From positions 83,890 through 147,889 of IMG/VR virus record IMGVR_UViG_3300036861_000610: DNA of 64,000 nucleotides; one strand, 5' to 3'. The notes beneath the pieces were generated by a model. That model saw nothing but the letters and a program-made list of their open reading frames with translations, was not told the DNA's origin and searched no databases. Positions 34,755-42,484 of this stretch are shown piece after piece; positions within the stretch are counted from its first letter, which is position 1, and each line of letters opens with the position of its first letter. The position numbers and the translations under genes are program-made. The DNA comes from a virus.

Positions 34755-34783
34755 AGCCTAGACAGATGAAGGGCGCTTGTCAC
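34755..34783 (-). promoter_or_regulatory. Promoter for the VWA gene pair
   Basis: On the minus strand GTGACA and TAGGCT are separated by 17 nt; a TAGGGGT element (read on +) overlaps the ribosome site. It overlaps the terminator of the upstream gene. Confidence 0.55.
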
Positions 34784-34812
34784 CCCCCGTTGTGGGTAAC
34801 AAGCGCCCCTTC
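34768..34812 (-). terminator. Long hairpin terminator
   Basis: GAAGGGCGCTTGT pairs with ACAAGCGCCCCTTC (one bulged base) and an inner ACCC/GGGT stem. It lies 5 nt after the stop of the gene at 34818 and before the promoter of the VWA pair. Confidence 0.8.
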
Positions 34813-34817
34813 ATGCG

Positions 34818-35294
34818 TCAGCTGTTGACGCGCGCCGCCGCGATGGCGCTGACGATGACCCGCTGAACAGACTCCAGCGCCAGGTACTCGGGCATCAGCT
34901 GCCCCGGCATGGGCGCGGGCGGCTGGTGGCCCATGATGAGGCCCCGCAGGCCACGTACCGGCTCCAGCGGCATTGTGTACCGCCCCAGAGCGTTGATCGC
35001 GGCGGCCACCTCGTTGAGCCTGGCCTGGACGATCTGGTCGACCAGTTCCATCAGTTCCTTCGACGCGGTGAGCGTGACGCCGACGGCGATGTCCTGCACC
35101 CGGCCGTGGAACTTCGAAACGGCCGCCTCGGTCATACCGCGGGCGCCGGCCGCCGCGCCCAGCTGCAGCAGCTGGACGGCCTGGTGCTGACTGCCGGGCC
35201 CCATGGCGTCGGGGGGCATGTACCGCACCGGCTGCTCCGGGAACATCGGCGCCGGCTGCTCTGGCCGCGTGGGCTGAACCATGTCGCCGCTCAT
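34818..35294 (-). CDS. Hypothetical Pro/Met-rich protein (158 aa)
   Basis: ATG shares ATGA with the preceding gene. N-terminal region is Pro-rich (TRPEQPAPMFPEQPVRYMPP), then two helices (ELMELVDQIVQARLNEVAAA; ALESVQRVIVSAIAAARV). No family seen. Confidence 0.7.
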   Translation of the reverse strand: MSGDMVQPTRPEQPAPMFPEQPVRYMPPDAMGPGSQHQAVQLLQLGAAAGARGMTEAAVSKFHGRVQDIAVGVTLTASKELMELVDQIVQARLNEVAAAINALGRYTMPLEPVRGLRGLIMGHQPPAPMPGQLMPEYLALESVQRVIVSAIAAARVNS

Positions 35295-35590
35295 CGGTCG
35301 GTCCCCAGCGTCTCGTCGTTGCCGTAGCCGCCGAACTGGACACCTGAGGGGCGGCCGGTGGCTCGGGGCTTGTCTTCGGTCTGGTCCTCGGCGCCCTCGG
35401 CGAACTCGGCCACGATGCGCTCGGTCACTTCGGTCGCCTTGGCGGTCAGCCACTCGGCACCCTTGGCGGCCTCCTCCACGCCCTGCTCGAACAGGGCCGC
35501 ACCCTTGTTCAACAGGTCGTAGCGGCGGACCGCGGCAACAGCGACGGCAGTGCCGGCCGTGGCGACCAAGACCTTAGTCAGAAACTTCAT
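35291..35590 (-). CDS. Hypothetical membrane-anchored protein (99 aa)
   Basis: N-terminal hydrophobic segment (LTKVLVATAGTAVAVAAVRR) suits a single membrane anchor or signal, followed by an amphipathic helix (EEAAKGAEWLTAKATEVTER) and an acidic tail. Function unknown. Confidence 0.7.
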   Translation of the reverse strand: MKFLTKVLVATAGTAVAVAAVRRYDLLNKGAALFEQGVEEAAKGAEWLTAKATEVTERIVAEFAEGAEDQTEDKPRATGRPSGVQFGGYGNDETLGTDR

Positions 35591-35644
35591 GGTGGTTGCT
35601 CTCTTTCCAGGTTGGGGTTGATTTTTGGAACTTCTGGGAGGGAA

Positions 35645-35797
35645 CTATCTACAGCTCTGGCATCTCTCCCAACGAACGCCCGAGCCGTTGCAGACCGGAC
35701 AAGTACTTCTCCGGTCAGGGCCTTTGCCGCTGCCGCCGCAAATACATCTCACGGCTTTCTGGCCAGAACCGCTGCAGTTGCTGCAGGTGCCAGCCAT
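35645..35797 (-). CDS. DnaJ-type zinc-knuckle microprotein (50 aa)
   Basis: Contains repeated CxxCxGxG-like motifs: MAGTCSNCSGSGQKAVRC, CGGSGKG and CPVCNGSGVRWERCQSC. AAGGAGAA lies just upstream. The motif is the zinc-binding module of DnaJ chaperones without the J domain. A second such protein lies at 59848. Confidence 0.8.
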   Translation of the reverse strand: MAGTCSNCSGSGQKAVRCICGGSGKGPDRRSTCPVCNGSGVRWERCQSCR

Positions 35798-35833
35798 CGT
35801 CGTTCTCCTTGCGATGTGAAGCTTTAGGAACCT

Positions 35834-35914
35834 TTAATCCTTGGAGTTTGGCCAGCAGGCCATTACCAGGACAATGATGCCGACAACGACGAGGGCTATG
35901 TACGCGAATCCCAT
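35834..35914 (-). CDS. Single-pass membrane microprotein (26 aa)
   Basis: MGFAYIALVVVGIIVLVMAC followed by WPNSKD is a single membrane helix with a short tail. It starts one base after the stop of the upstream membrane protein. Ribosome site weak. Confidence 0.5.
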   Translation of the reverse strand: MGFAYIALVVVGIIVLVMACWPNSKD

Positions 35915-35915
35915 C

Positions 35916-36089
35916 TCAGCCTGCCCCGAATCGTCCACCGGAACTGCAGCAGACCCAGACGATGAACCCAATCAGGCCGAAGAAACCGAGCATGGTCAAT
36001 GCCCCGGGCCAGCTGCTTTGAGTCGGAGTGGGCGCATTAACCTGCAGGTCGACCTGCAGGTCGTCATCATCATCGTCCCTGCTGTTCAC
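35916..36089 (-). CDS. Small membrane protein with acidic N-terminus (57 aa)
   Basis: VNSRDDDDDDLQVDLQVNAP leads into a hydrophobic helix (ALTMLGFFGLIGFIVWVCCS). GTG 36089 was chosen because GAAGGAG lies 6 nt upstream; an ATG 11 codons earlier is possible. The LQVDLQV repeat reflects a short DNA direct repeat. Confidence 0.65.
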   Translation of the reverse strand: MNSRDDDDDDLQVDLQVNAPTPTQSSWPGALTMLGFFGLIGFIVWVCCSSGGRFGAG

Positions 36090-36198
36090 GTCTGCTCCTT
36101 CGTTCGCTGAGACGGAGTTCAAGGCGGTGGCGGCCCCACTCCAGGAGACCCATCAGGGTCACCACCACCAGGTCGAACAGTGCGTTCTGCCAGGTCAT
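36070..36198 (-). CDS. Small hypothetical protein (42 aa)
   Basis: Reads MTWQNALFDLVVVTLMGLLE followed by an Arg-rich tail (RHRLELRLSERRSRREQQ). A hydrophobic helix plus a positive tail suggests membrane association. No clear ribosome site, and it overlaps the next gene by 20 nt, so support is moderate. Confidence 0.45.
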   Translation of the reverse strand: MTWQNALFDLVVVTLMGLLEWGRHRLELRLSERRSRREQQGR

Positions 36199-36225
36199 GT
36201 GCTGAGACTACGGACAATCGCTCGG

Positions 36226-36870
36226 TCAGGAGTCGAGCAGCTTGTTGTCGTAGAGCGTGTAGTCGCTGCGGTAGATAAGCAGATACTTGCCATCGATGCG
36301 CAGCAGGGTGCTCTTCGGGATGTTGGTCGCGAAGTACTCAACCTGGTTGCCGCCGAAGATGGCGATGGGGGAGCCGTTCTGCGACCGAACCATGATTGTG
36401 CGGCTGGTACCGGCCCAGAAGTTGCGGAAGTTCTGCCGCAAATAGTTCAAGAACGGCACACCACGTTCAGTGTTCTCGATGTCGACGGTTGGCGGCAGCT
36501 GGGCGGTGATGTCGCTGAGGCCGTCTTCGACCATGAGCAGCGTCGAGCCAACGTGGTTGATAACACCGCCGCCGACGCTGACTTTGACCACCGATGAGTC
36601 CGCGTTGCTGGTGCCGTCGGGGTTGACCGAGTCGAACGTCCCATCGCGCTGGATGTCGATGGCCGCACCATGGACCCGGTCGAGTGGCTGGCCGAACACG
36701 TTGTAAGTGAGAATGGTGGCCTGACGACCCTTCATCAGCGAGACGAAGTTGCTGACGCTCTTGTCGAAGAGGGCGCAGCCGCCGAGGGTCAGCAGCATGG
36801 CCATAATCGTCAGGCCGGCGACAAACAGGAGGGTCTTGCGCTGTCGCGCCTTACGGAGCAGATCATTCAT
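36226..36870 (-). CDS. Lipoprotein, DUF5052-like (214 aa)
   Basis: Basic start, membrane segment and lipobox (LLTLGGCALFDKS). The rest is beta-rich (VNPDGTSNADSSVVKVSVGG, LLIYRSDYTLYDNKLLDS) and resembles, from memory, the DUF5052 family. AAGGAG precedes the ATG. It would be displayed on the outer face of the host membrane; superinfection exclusion is one possible role (inference). Confidence 0.7.
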   Translation of the reverse strand: MNDLLRKARQRKTLLFVAGLTIMAMLLTLGGCALFDKSVSNFVSLMKGRQATILTYNVFGQPLDRVHGAAIDIQRDGTFDSVNPDGTSNADSSVVKVSVGGGVINHVGSTLLMVEDGLSDITAQLPPTVDIENTERGVPFLNYLRQNFRNFWAGTSRTIMVRSQNGSPIAIFGGNQVEYFATNIPKSTLLRIDGKYLLIYRSDYTLYDNKLLDS

Positions 36871-37099
36871 GGGGAAACTCCTTCTCTAGTTCTGAGAGCC
36901 TGTCCTGCAGGTTCTCGACGACGCCAGCCAGGTAGCTGACGGCTTCTTTCAGGTCGCCCAGTTCCATTTCCTGGGCGTGGATCTTTTTGTGTGCTTCGTT
37001 GAGGTCGACCCACAGGTTGGTCACTGGGGATGGCGACGGGGGCCGGCGCTTAGCTGCAGTGGCCCTGACGTAGGCCCACATCAGCTCAACGAGAGTCAC
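36863..37099 (-). CDS. Small coiled-coil protein (78 aa)
   Basis: Long heptad region (NEAHKKIHAQEMELGDLKEA, SYLAGVVENLQDRLSELEKE). GTG start shares GTGA with the upstream gene. Could be a trans-acting partner for the neighbouring membrane proteins. Confidence 0.7.
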   Translation of the reverse strand: MTLVELMWAYVRATAAKRRPPSPSPVTNLWVDLNEAHKKIHAQEMELGDLKEAVSYLAGVVENLQDRLSELEKEFPHE

Positions 37100-37689
37100 G
37101 CCGCGTCCTCGTCGTCGTAGTTGTTCCAGCGCCCTTCCAGGTGGTCAGCTACGGCGCTGACCTTGGCTCTGATGCGACGCTGTTGAGGCGGCTTGGGGTG
37201 GACCCAGGGCTGGCCGGCGGTGCGCTTGATGAGGTCGGCTGCAGAGTCAAAGGCATCGGCCGCGGAGGTCCACCCGAGAGCGAGCTGTGCTGGCTGGGTT
37301 TCAGCCAGCAGCACCTCACCCGGAGCCCAAGAACTGATGAGTTCCTCAGCCTCCCGTACGCGGACGAGGAGGGTTTCCTCGTCCTCCTTACGCTGCCTGG
37401 CGGCGGCCTCGGCAGCCGCCTTGGCCTCCTGCTCCTTGGCGAACTTGGATTTGATGCCGCGCGGGAAGAGCAGGAACTTGGTAACGGCGAAGGTGGTGAT
37501 GAAAGGTGCCAGTATCGTCCACATGATGACGGTGGGGACGCCTTGACCACCTGGCCCCCAGTGGACGGTGTCTTCGGTTTTGTCGACGCCGGCTGCTACC
37601 CGATCCGTGCCTTCCTGAACGTGAAGGACCGCGATGCGGAGGTTGATGAGGGCGTTGGCGGCGAGGCCGGCCCACAGAAGCGTGTTCAT
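37096..37689 (-). CDS. Membrane protein with coiled-coil domain (197 aa)
   Basis: Two hydrophobic segments (LLWAGLAANALINLRIAVL; VIMWTILAPFITTFAVTKFL), then a charged Ala/Glu/Lys helix (KEQEAKAAAEAAARQRKEDE). TGGAGGGGGACACGCAC precedes the ATG. Unknown function. Confidence 0.7.
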   Translation of the reverse strand: MNTLLWAGLAANALINLRIAVLHVQEGTDRVAAGVDKTEDTVHWGPGGQGVPTVIMWTILAPFITTFAVTKFLLFPRGIKSKFAKEQEAKAAAEAAARQRKEDEETLLVRVREAEELISSWAPGEVLLAETQPAQLALGWTSAADAFDSAADLIKRTAGQPWVHPKPPQQRRIRAKVSAVADHLEGRWNNYDDEDAA

Positions 37690-37735
37690 GTGCGTGTCCC
37701 CCTCCAGGGCGACAAGGATCGGGTAGCGAAGACGG

Positions 37736-38329
37736 TCAGGCGGCGGCCGGAGCCGGTTCCTCGATGGTGGTGTCGGCGGTGGTGGGGGTCTCCGCCGTCT
37801 CGGCGGCCTTGGCGGCGGCGGCTTCCTGGCGGGCGGCGAGCTTGACCATAACGAGCTTCAGGTGCTCCTCGGTCCAGCCTTCGACCGTTGCGGCGGCGGC
37901 CTCGGCGCGGGTCTGGCCGGCGCGGTTGAGGCCGTCCTTGTTGAACCCGTCCTTGTTGAAGCCGCGGTAGTTGTAGCCCTCCGCGTTGTACCCCTCGCGG
38001 TTGTACCCGCTGCGGTCGTACCCGTCCTTGTTGTAGCCGTGGCGGTTGAAGCCCTGCGTGTTGTAGCCCTCGACGTTGCGGCCGTTGATGTCGAAGCCGG
38101 CGGCATTGTAGTACTTCTCGTAGCCGGTGGGCCGCGTGCCGGTGATGATCTGGGTGAGGGCGTAGTTGACGGTGTCGCAGTGCTGGTTGCTGTGGGCCCA
38201 GCTGATGGTCCGGTCGAACAGCCAGGGCAGCACGGCGGCGAGCTGCTCGTCGGTGGGCTTGGGGGCGTCGTAGGTGTGCTCCGGGTTCGCGTTCATGAAT
38301 GCGAGCAGCGGGTTGGTTTCGGTGGTCAT
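37736..38329 (-). CDS. [YF][ND]xxG pentapeptide-repeat protein A (197 aa)
   Basis: An N-terminal helical domain (EQLAAVLPWLFDRTISWAHS) is followed by about a dozen 5-residue units of the form GY/GF-N/D-x-x (GYNKDGYDRSGYNREGYNAE, GFNKDGFNKDGLNRAG). Then come a QTRAEAAA helix with EGWTEEHLKLV and an Ala/Thr tail. The first of three tandem paralogs. Repeats may form a regular beta-solenoid or a metal-binding surface. Confidence 0.8.
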   Translation of the reverse strand: MTTETNPLLAFMNANPEHTYDAPKPTDEQLAAVLPWLFDRTISWAHSNQHCDTVNYALTQIITGTRPTGYEKYYNAAGFDINGRNVEGYNTQGFNRHGYNKDGYDRSGYNREGYNAEGYNYRGFNKDGFNKDGLNRAGQTRAEAAAATVEGWTEEHLKLVMVKLAARQEAAAAKAAETAETPTTADTTIEEPAPAAA

Positions 38330-38399
38330 GCGCGTGGTCCTTCTCCTGGGGTTGTGGGTTGTTGGGTCGTGGCGCTGCGTGCCGAACCAACGGTCCGAG

Positions 38400-39104
38400 C
38401 TACGCAGCAGCAGCGGCCGTGCCACCGGCCTTGGCCGGCACCGCCTTCTTGACGGTGCCCTTCTTGGCTCCGGCCGCCGTCTTCTTGGGTGGTGTCTGTC
38501 GGGCGGTCTTCTTGGTCGGCGCCTCAGCGACAGCTTCCATGACCTCCGCGGGCGGCTCCTTGGCCGCTTCGAGCTGCGCGAGGTGGGCGGCGATGGCGGC
38601 GGCGAACTCGTCGGACCAGCCGGTCACTTCCTTGGTGACGAGCTGCTCCCGGGTGTTGCCGTAGTAGTCGCGGCCGGCGGCGTTGAAGCCGTACTTGTCG
38701 AAACCGTCGCGGTTGTAGCCGTTCTTGTCGTAGCCGTCACGGTTGAAGCCGTAACGGTCGAGGCCGTCCTTGTTGAAGCCGTTGGGGTCGTAGCCGTCCC
38801 GGTTGAAGCCCTCGATGTTGCGGCCACTCTTGGCGTTGTAGCCGGACGAGTCGGGGAAGCCGTACCGGGGCGCGTTGATGCCGAGGATGTGAGCGAAGGT
38901 GATTTCGGCGTTCTCGCAGAAGTACTTCTCCCTAGCGAATCGCGCCATGCGGTCCATGATGTAGGGCAGTACCGCATTCATCTCGTCGGCGGTGGGGACC
39001 CGCGCCTCGTAGGGTCCGGTGGGGAGTGCGAGTTGCTTCCCCAGCTCCCGGGCCTTTTCCCAGGAGCGCGGGTCCCCGTTTGTGACGTCTGCCAAGCCTG
39101 CCAT
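38400..39104 (-). CDS. [YF][ND]xxG pentapeptide-repeat protein B (234 aa)
   Basis: Same plan as its neighbours: helical domain (ADEMNAVLPYIMDRMARFAR), repeat block (GYNAKSGRNIEGFNRDGYDP, GFNRDGYDKNGYNRDGFDKY), a TREQLVTKEVTGWSDEF helix, then a Lys/Ala/Pro-rich basic tail (KKTARQTPPKKTAAGAKKGT) that may bind nucleic acid. RBS GGGAGG upstream. Confidence 0.8.
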   Translation of the reverse strand: MAGLADVTNGDPRSWEKARELGKQLALPTGPYEARVPTADEMNAVLPYIMDRMARFAREKYFCENAEITFAHILGINAPRYGFPDSSGYNAKSGRNIEGFNRDGYDPNGFNKDGLDRYGFNRDGYDKNGYNRDGFDKYGFNAAGRDYYGNTREQLVTKEVTGWSDEFAAAIAAHLAQLEAAKEPPAEVMEAVAEAPTKKTARQTPPKKTAAGAKKGTVKKAVPAKAGGTAAAAA

Positions 39105-39142
39105 GCCGTGCCTCCCTGGGTGTCAGGTCGCTTGCGCGACGG

Positions 39143-39583
39143 TCAGGCCGCGTCCGCCAGGGCCGCCAGGCGGTCGGCGAGCAGGTTCAGGACGACGGCG
39201 GCGGTCTCCCCGTCCCAGCCCTCAACCATGGTCTCGATGACCTCCTCGCGGGTCTGGCCGGCGGCGTTGACGCCGTCCTTGTTGAAGCCGTCCTTGTCGA
39301 AGCCCTGGCGGTTGTAGCCGTCGGCGTCGAGGCCGGTCGCCGGGTCGTAGCCGCCGCGCACGCCCTTGGCGTTGCGGCCGTCGGAGTCGACGAAGCCGCC
39401 GACCGGCGTCCGGACGCCGAGGTCGCGCAGCAGCATCTCCAGGCCGACGTCGACGAGGTTGGCGTAGCCGTTGTCGCGACCGAGCCGCACGGCCCGGTCG
39501 ATGAGCCACGGGATGTACGGGGCGGCGTCGCGGGCATTGGGGGCGACGGGACGGTACGGGGCGGTGGGGGCGGTGATGGTCAT
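39143..39583 (-). CDS. [YF][ND]xxG pentapeptide-repeat protein C (146 aa)
   Basis: Shortest paralog. The repeat block (GYDPATGLDADGYNRQGFDK, GFNKDGVNAAG) has fewer units, preceded by the shared domain (AAPYIPWLIDRAVRLGRDNG) and followed by QTREEVIETMVEGWDGETA. First of the three to be transcribed, behind a palindrome and promoter-like region. Confidence 0.8.
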   Translation of the reverse strand: MTITAPTAPYRPVAPNARDAAPYIPWLIDRAVRLGRDNGYANLVDVGLEMLLRDLGVRTPVGGFVDSDGRNAKGVRGGYDPATGLDADGYNRQGFDKDGFNKDGVNAAGQTREEVIETMVEGWDGETAAVVLNLLADRLAALADAA

Positions 39584-39608
39584 GTTGGGTTCTCTCCCTC
39601 TTGGTTTT

Positions 39609-39624
39609 ACCCCTACGTAGGGGT
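39609..39624. promoter_or_regulatory. 16-bp palindrome, operator candidate
   Basis: ACCCCTACGTAGGGGT is a perfect palindrome 26 nt upstream of the start of repeat protein C. Half-sites TAGGGGT recur near other leftward promoters, so a phage or host regulator may bind it. Confidence 0.55.
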
Positions 39625-39634
39625 GCGATGACTA

Positions 39635-39663
39635 GTCTGCGCAACCAAGAGGGTGAGTGTCAA
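39635..39663 (-). promoter_or_regulatory. Candidate promoter for the repeat-protein genes
   Basis: A perfect TTGACA lies upstream on the minus strand; about 18 nt later CAGACT is a weak -10. The 16-bp palindrome lies just downstream, in an operator-like position. Confidence 0.35.
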
Positions 39664-39666
39664 GCG

Positions 39667-39852
39667 TCAGGGGAGAGGGATTTCCCCTGTTGCGGCCCAG
39701 TGCCGGTACTGCTCCCAGGTCATCTCCAAGTATTCGGGCAAATCCACCTGAGCGGCCAAGGATCCTATGGGCGCCTCATGCCACCGGGCAACATGGCTGT
39801 CGATCTCTTCCGCCGTAACGACGCCTCGGCGAAGGTCTTCTAGGAAGGTCAT
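39667..39852 (-). CDS. Small hypothetical protein (61 aa)
   Basis: Starts MTFLEDLRRGVVTAEEIDSH and ends with EYLEMTWEQYRHWAATGE. ATGA overlap with the upstream gene fixes the start. Helical; the TWEQYRHWA pattern recurs in actinophage small proteins. Function unknown. Confidence 0.75.
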   Translation of the reverse strand: MTFLEDLRRGVVTAEEIDSHVARWHEAPIGSLAAQVDLPEYLEMTWEQYRHWAATGEIPLP

Positions 39853-40205
39853 CTGTTCCCCCACAGACCTGTGGCCTCGTCCCAAATCCAGCCGTCCGGC
39901 GTGGTGGTCTCCAGGGGGGCGAGCACCACCTGGGCATCAAGACGCCACCTGCGGCCCACGTCCTGCTGTTCGGCCAGCTCAACAAAACAGATCGGGCAGA
40001 TGATTTCCTGCCAGCTCCAGGGACCTCCGATGGAGCCCCCACGCATCACGGCATTCCACAATGGGCTGGGGGCAGACCAGGAAACGTTGCGCCCTCCGCA
40101 GCGATGGCAGAAACGTTCTGGATGAACGCGGCGGACCCGCCACAGCGCGATGCGGACAGCCGCCAGGACACGGGAGAATCGGGAACGGTGCTCGGGAATG
40201 CTCAC
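39849..40205 (-). CDS. Zinc-ribbon hypothetical protein (118 aa)
   Basis: CHRCGGRNVSWSAPSPLWN and IICPICFVELAEQ give two CxxC pairs for a zinc ribbon. I have seen this arrangement in other actinophage proteins of unknown function. GTG start shares GTGA with the preceding gene. Confidence 0.75.
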   Translation of the reverse strand: MSIPEHRSRFSRVLAAVRIALWRVRRVHPERFCHRCGGRNVSWSAPSPLWNAVMRGGSIGGPWSWQEIICPICFVELAEQQDVGRRWRLDAQVVLAPLETTTPDGWIWDEATGLWGNR

Positions 40206-40714
40206 TGGTTGCCCACTGGCTGCACCATGGTCTCGTCCCAGCCTTCATCCCAGGGATAGCGATGCTCAGCGTCGGGCCACACGTACTGTGCCATCGGAAC
40301 GTCTCGGCCGTAGTAGGCGCGAGCGACGCCGACATGCAGTTCACCAGCCACGCGGGGCACGAAAATCTTGGACTTGAGAATGAACCCGTTGGCCATCGGC
40401 CATTCGGCTGGTGGGATGAGCTGCAGGTGGTTGAGCATGTGGCCGGCGATCTGGTTGATGATCTCGGCGCCTTGCCGGTAGGGCAGGCCGGCAATCATCA
40501 GCTCCGCGGTGCAGTTCCGTTCCATCAACCCAATGGTGTAGACGTAGTCGAACTTCTGCCAGCTGGTGAGGGTAGAGAAGACGGCCTGCATGGCCCAGCC
40601 GCTGTCTCGGATGGTGGCCTTTACCTGGTCCAGCCAGGCTTGAGTCTGTAGCTCTCCACCGCTGGGGGAGCCAATGTCGTCATGAAACGGCTTCGACACT
40701 TTCCGGATCTCCAT
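40202..40714 (-). CDS. DUF4262-like protein (170 aa)
   Basis: FDYVYTIGLMERNCTAELMI, followed by AGLPYRQGAEIINQIAGHML and later YGRDVPMAQYVWPDAEHRYP with GWDET, follows the DUF4262 pattern. Function of the family is unknown. The start overlaps the upstream nuclease gene by 35 nt; GTG five codons later is an alternative. Confidence 0.75.
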   Translation of the reverse strand: MEIRKVSKPFHDDIGSPSGGELQTQAWLDQVKATIRDSGWAMQAVFSTLTSWQKFDYVYTIGLMERNCTAELMIAGLPYRQGAEIINQIAGHMLNHLQLIPPAEWPMANGFILKSKIFVPRVAGELHVGVARAYYGRDVPMAQYVWPDAEHRYPWDEGWDETMVQPVGNQ

Positions 40715-41276
40715 ATCCAGCGGCTCGCAGGAGCCGCGTCATGTGGTGCAGGGTCATTACTCGATACCAGCGCTCGGGGGCATCCTTCGTGCCGGGCGGC
40801 TTTAAGGCCAGGGCGAAGACTTCTCTTGGGGCCAGGTTCAAGGTACGGATCGAGCCCGAAAACTCCAGGGCCAATGTCCGAGCGCCATAGGGTCCAGGTT
40901 GTCCATTGACGACGAACATGGGCGTTACGGCTGCGGCGGCCTTGGCCACCAAGGCATCGAAGTCGTGGGCCACCATCACCGCATAGAAGGAGCCGACGCT
41001 CTTCTCGCCCATGCCGAACGGCTTCACGACCAAGACGCCATGGTCGGCTCCTGCGTTCAGTCGTTCAATGCCTGTCTCCGTGAGCCACGGGCCGATCTTC
41101 AGGGTGCCGTTGCCGTACTTCACCTCAACCGCTATCCCTGGCATCCCAGCAATGTCACCCTTGTCGAGATTCCCAGACAGGGCCCGGCGCTCACAGTGCG
41201 GCCATCCGTTTTCGCGGAGGTAGTTAACAACCAGCGTTTCGGTGCTGGTGCCCTTCTGCTTCGACCTGTTGACCAT
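40680..41276 (-). CDS. PD-(D/E)XK nuclease, Holliday-resolvase-like (198 aa)
   Basis: The N-terminus has KGTSTETLVVNYLRENGW, then NLDKGDIAGMPGIAVEVKYG, giving the Glu, Asp and ExK residues of the resolvase/restriction-like fold. Residues 100-198 are an added domain. Likely cuts branched DNA during phage recombination or packaging. Confidence 0.75.
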   Translation of the reverse strand: MVNRSKQKGTSTETLVVNYLRENGWPHCERRALSGNLDKGDIAGMPGIAVEVKYGNGTLKIGPWLTETGIERLNAGADHGVLVVKPFGMGEKSVGSFYAVMVAHDFDALVAKAAAAVTPMFVVNGQPGPYGARTLALEFSGSIRTLNLAPREVFALALKPPGTKDAPERWYRVMTLHHMTRLLRAAGYGDPESVEAVS

Positions 41277-41285
41277 GTCGGGACC

Positions 41286-41861
41286 TTAGCTGCCCTTGAC
41301 TCTGTTTTTGCGATACCACTCCCTCTGATAGGTCCGCCATTTCTCAGGATCGGCGGCAATGGACCTACGGCGGGATTCGCGGGAACATGTCTTGCAAGCT
41401 CGTCTATTCCCTCCGCCAGGACGGTAGGTGTTCGTCTTGCTGTACGGATGACCCTGGGGGCAATGCGTAACCTTTTCGACCCAGTTGCAATAAGCGTGAG
41501 GGTAGGCACGTCTAAGATTCTCCCCCTGCGACACTGGATCCAGGTGGTCCGGGTTAACACACGGCGGGTTCCGGCACAAATGATCAAGTACTAGCCCCTC
41601 TTCGATTGGCCCGATCAAATGCTCTTAGGCCCATCGATGGGCCGCCCAGTCCTTTTTCGATCCCCTTGGGCCAACGGAAAATCTGCCATGCCCATGAGGC
41701 CCACGGGCCCCATTCCAGATCCAACAATCCCCAGTCGCATCAACCTTCTCCCAGAACCGGACCTCCTTGGTTCGATGGAAAGGAAGGTATCTAACGCTGA
41801 CGGTTCGCACTCTTCCTTCGCACCCGCAAAAACAAATTCGGTCTGGGTTTATCGGGGCCAT
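41286..41861 (-). pseudogene. HNH endonuclease interrupted by an in-frame TAA
   Basis: Two pieces lie in the same frame: RFWEKVDATGDCWIWNGARG to HRWA, and [20 protein letters not shown] followed by [11 protein letters not shown]. Intact relatives read through a Tyr between them (HRWA-Y-EHL), and here the codon is TAA at 41625-41627. The single stop cuts the N-terminal part from the HNH core. The pieces total about 190 aa. Possible causes are true decay of a homing gene or one sequence error. Confidence 0.85.
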
Positions 41862-41863
41862 CT

Positions 41864-42238
41864 CTAAACTGTGTACTCATTCCGCATCGTCCGGACACGA
41901 AATTCTTCGTACTGTTCAGGTCGCGATGCCCTGAACAGGGCCAGATCGAACTTCTCCTCGGTTACTGGACGCACGAAGGTCCGCCATGTGTCAGGGAACT
42001 TCTTCTTGAAGTCTGAACCGCGGAACCGGTCCTCGTACCGGTAGGTAAGAACCTTCACCCCATCGACGGTGCCTATGGTCGCGTCGCCCATAACCTCACT
42101 GAGTGCGTCCTGCGCCTTGGCGTACTCCTTCTGCCAGAACTTGATGTTGTCTGAGCACTCGGCCAGTTTCTTCAGCTTAGACACGTGGGCATCGAGGGCA
42201 ACGACTTCTTCGTCGGGAACCGGTACTTCGTCGATCAC
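41864..42238 (-). CDS. Hypothetical protein, DNA-metabolism-associated type (124 aa)
   Basis: N-terminal coiled segment (EVVALDAHVSKLKKLAECSD), then VDGVKVLTYRYEDRFRGSDF and a helical C-terminus (EEKFDLALFRASRPEQYEEF). The pattern of 'DGVxVLTY ... DFKKKFP' recalls the domain downstream of YqaJ/Cas4-like exonucleases in actinophages. No catalytic residues recognised. Confidence 0.7.
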   Translation of the reverse strand: MIDEVPVPDEEVVALDAHVSKLKKLAECSDNIKFWQKEYAKAQDALSEVMGDATIGTVDGVKVLTYRYEDRFRGSDFKKKFPDTWRTFVRPVTEEKFDLALFRASRPEQYEEFRVRTMRNEYTV

Positions 42239-42474
42239 TCTTGCTCTTCCTCTCGTGGTTGAAATTCAGTGCATTCGTAGTTCTGTAGACCGATCTCGAC
42301 CCACTCCTGGGGTGTGGTGTCACCGAACATGGCCGCCAAGATGATCGGACAGTCTTCGTTGATGTCGTTGCGACAGTTCTCGCACCAGCGGTAGGACCAC
42401 ATGTCCCAGGAGGAGCCGCTGGAGAAGGCCCTGCCCGGCCGCCCGGTGGTCTGGATCTCGTGAACGTTGCGCAC
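42235..42474 (-). CDS. Small hypothetical protein (79 aa)
   Basis: RWCENCRNDINEDCPIILAA carries a CxxC and a third Cys, a possible zinc site. GTG start with GAAAGG upstream. ATGA-type overlap with the next gene. Unknown function. Confidence 0.65.
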   Translation of the reverse strand: MRNVHEIQTTGRPGRAFSSGSSWDMWSYRWCENCRNDINEDCPIILAAMFGDTTPQEWVEIGLQNYECTEFQPREEEQE

Positions 42475-42484
42475 CTACAGCCTT

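Noticed and set aside
38274-39317. Plus-strand frame of 347 codons rich in VEAVxVEAV repeats
   Set aside because: Antisense of the pentapeptide-repeat proteins; the minus frames carry the ribosome sites and conserved heads.
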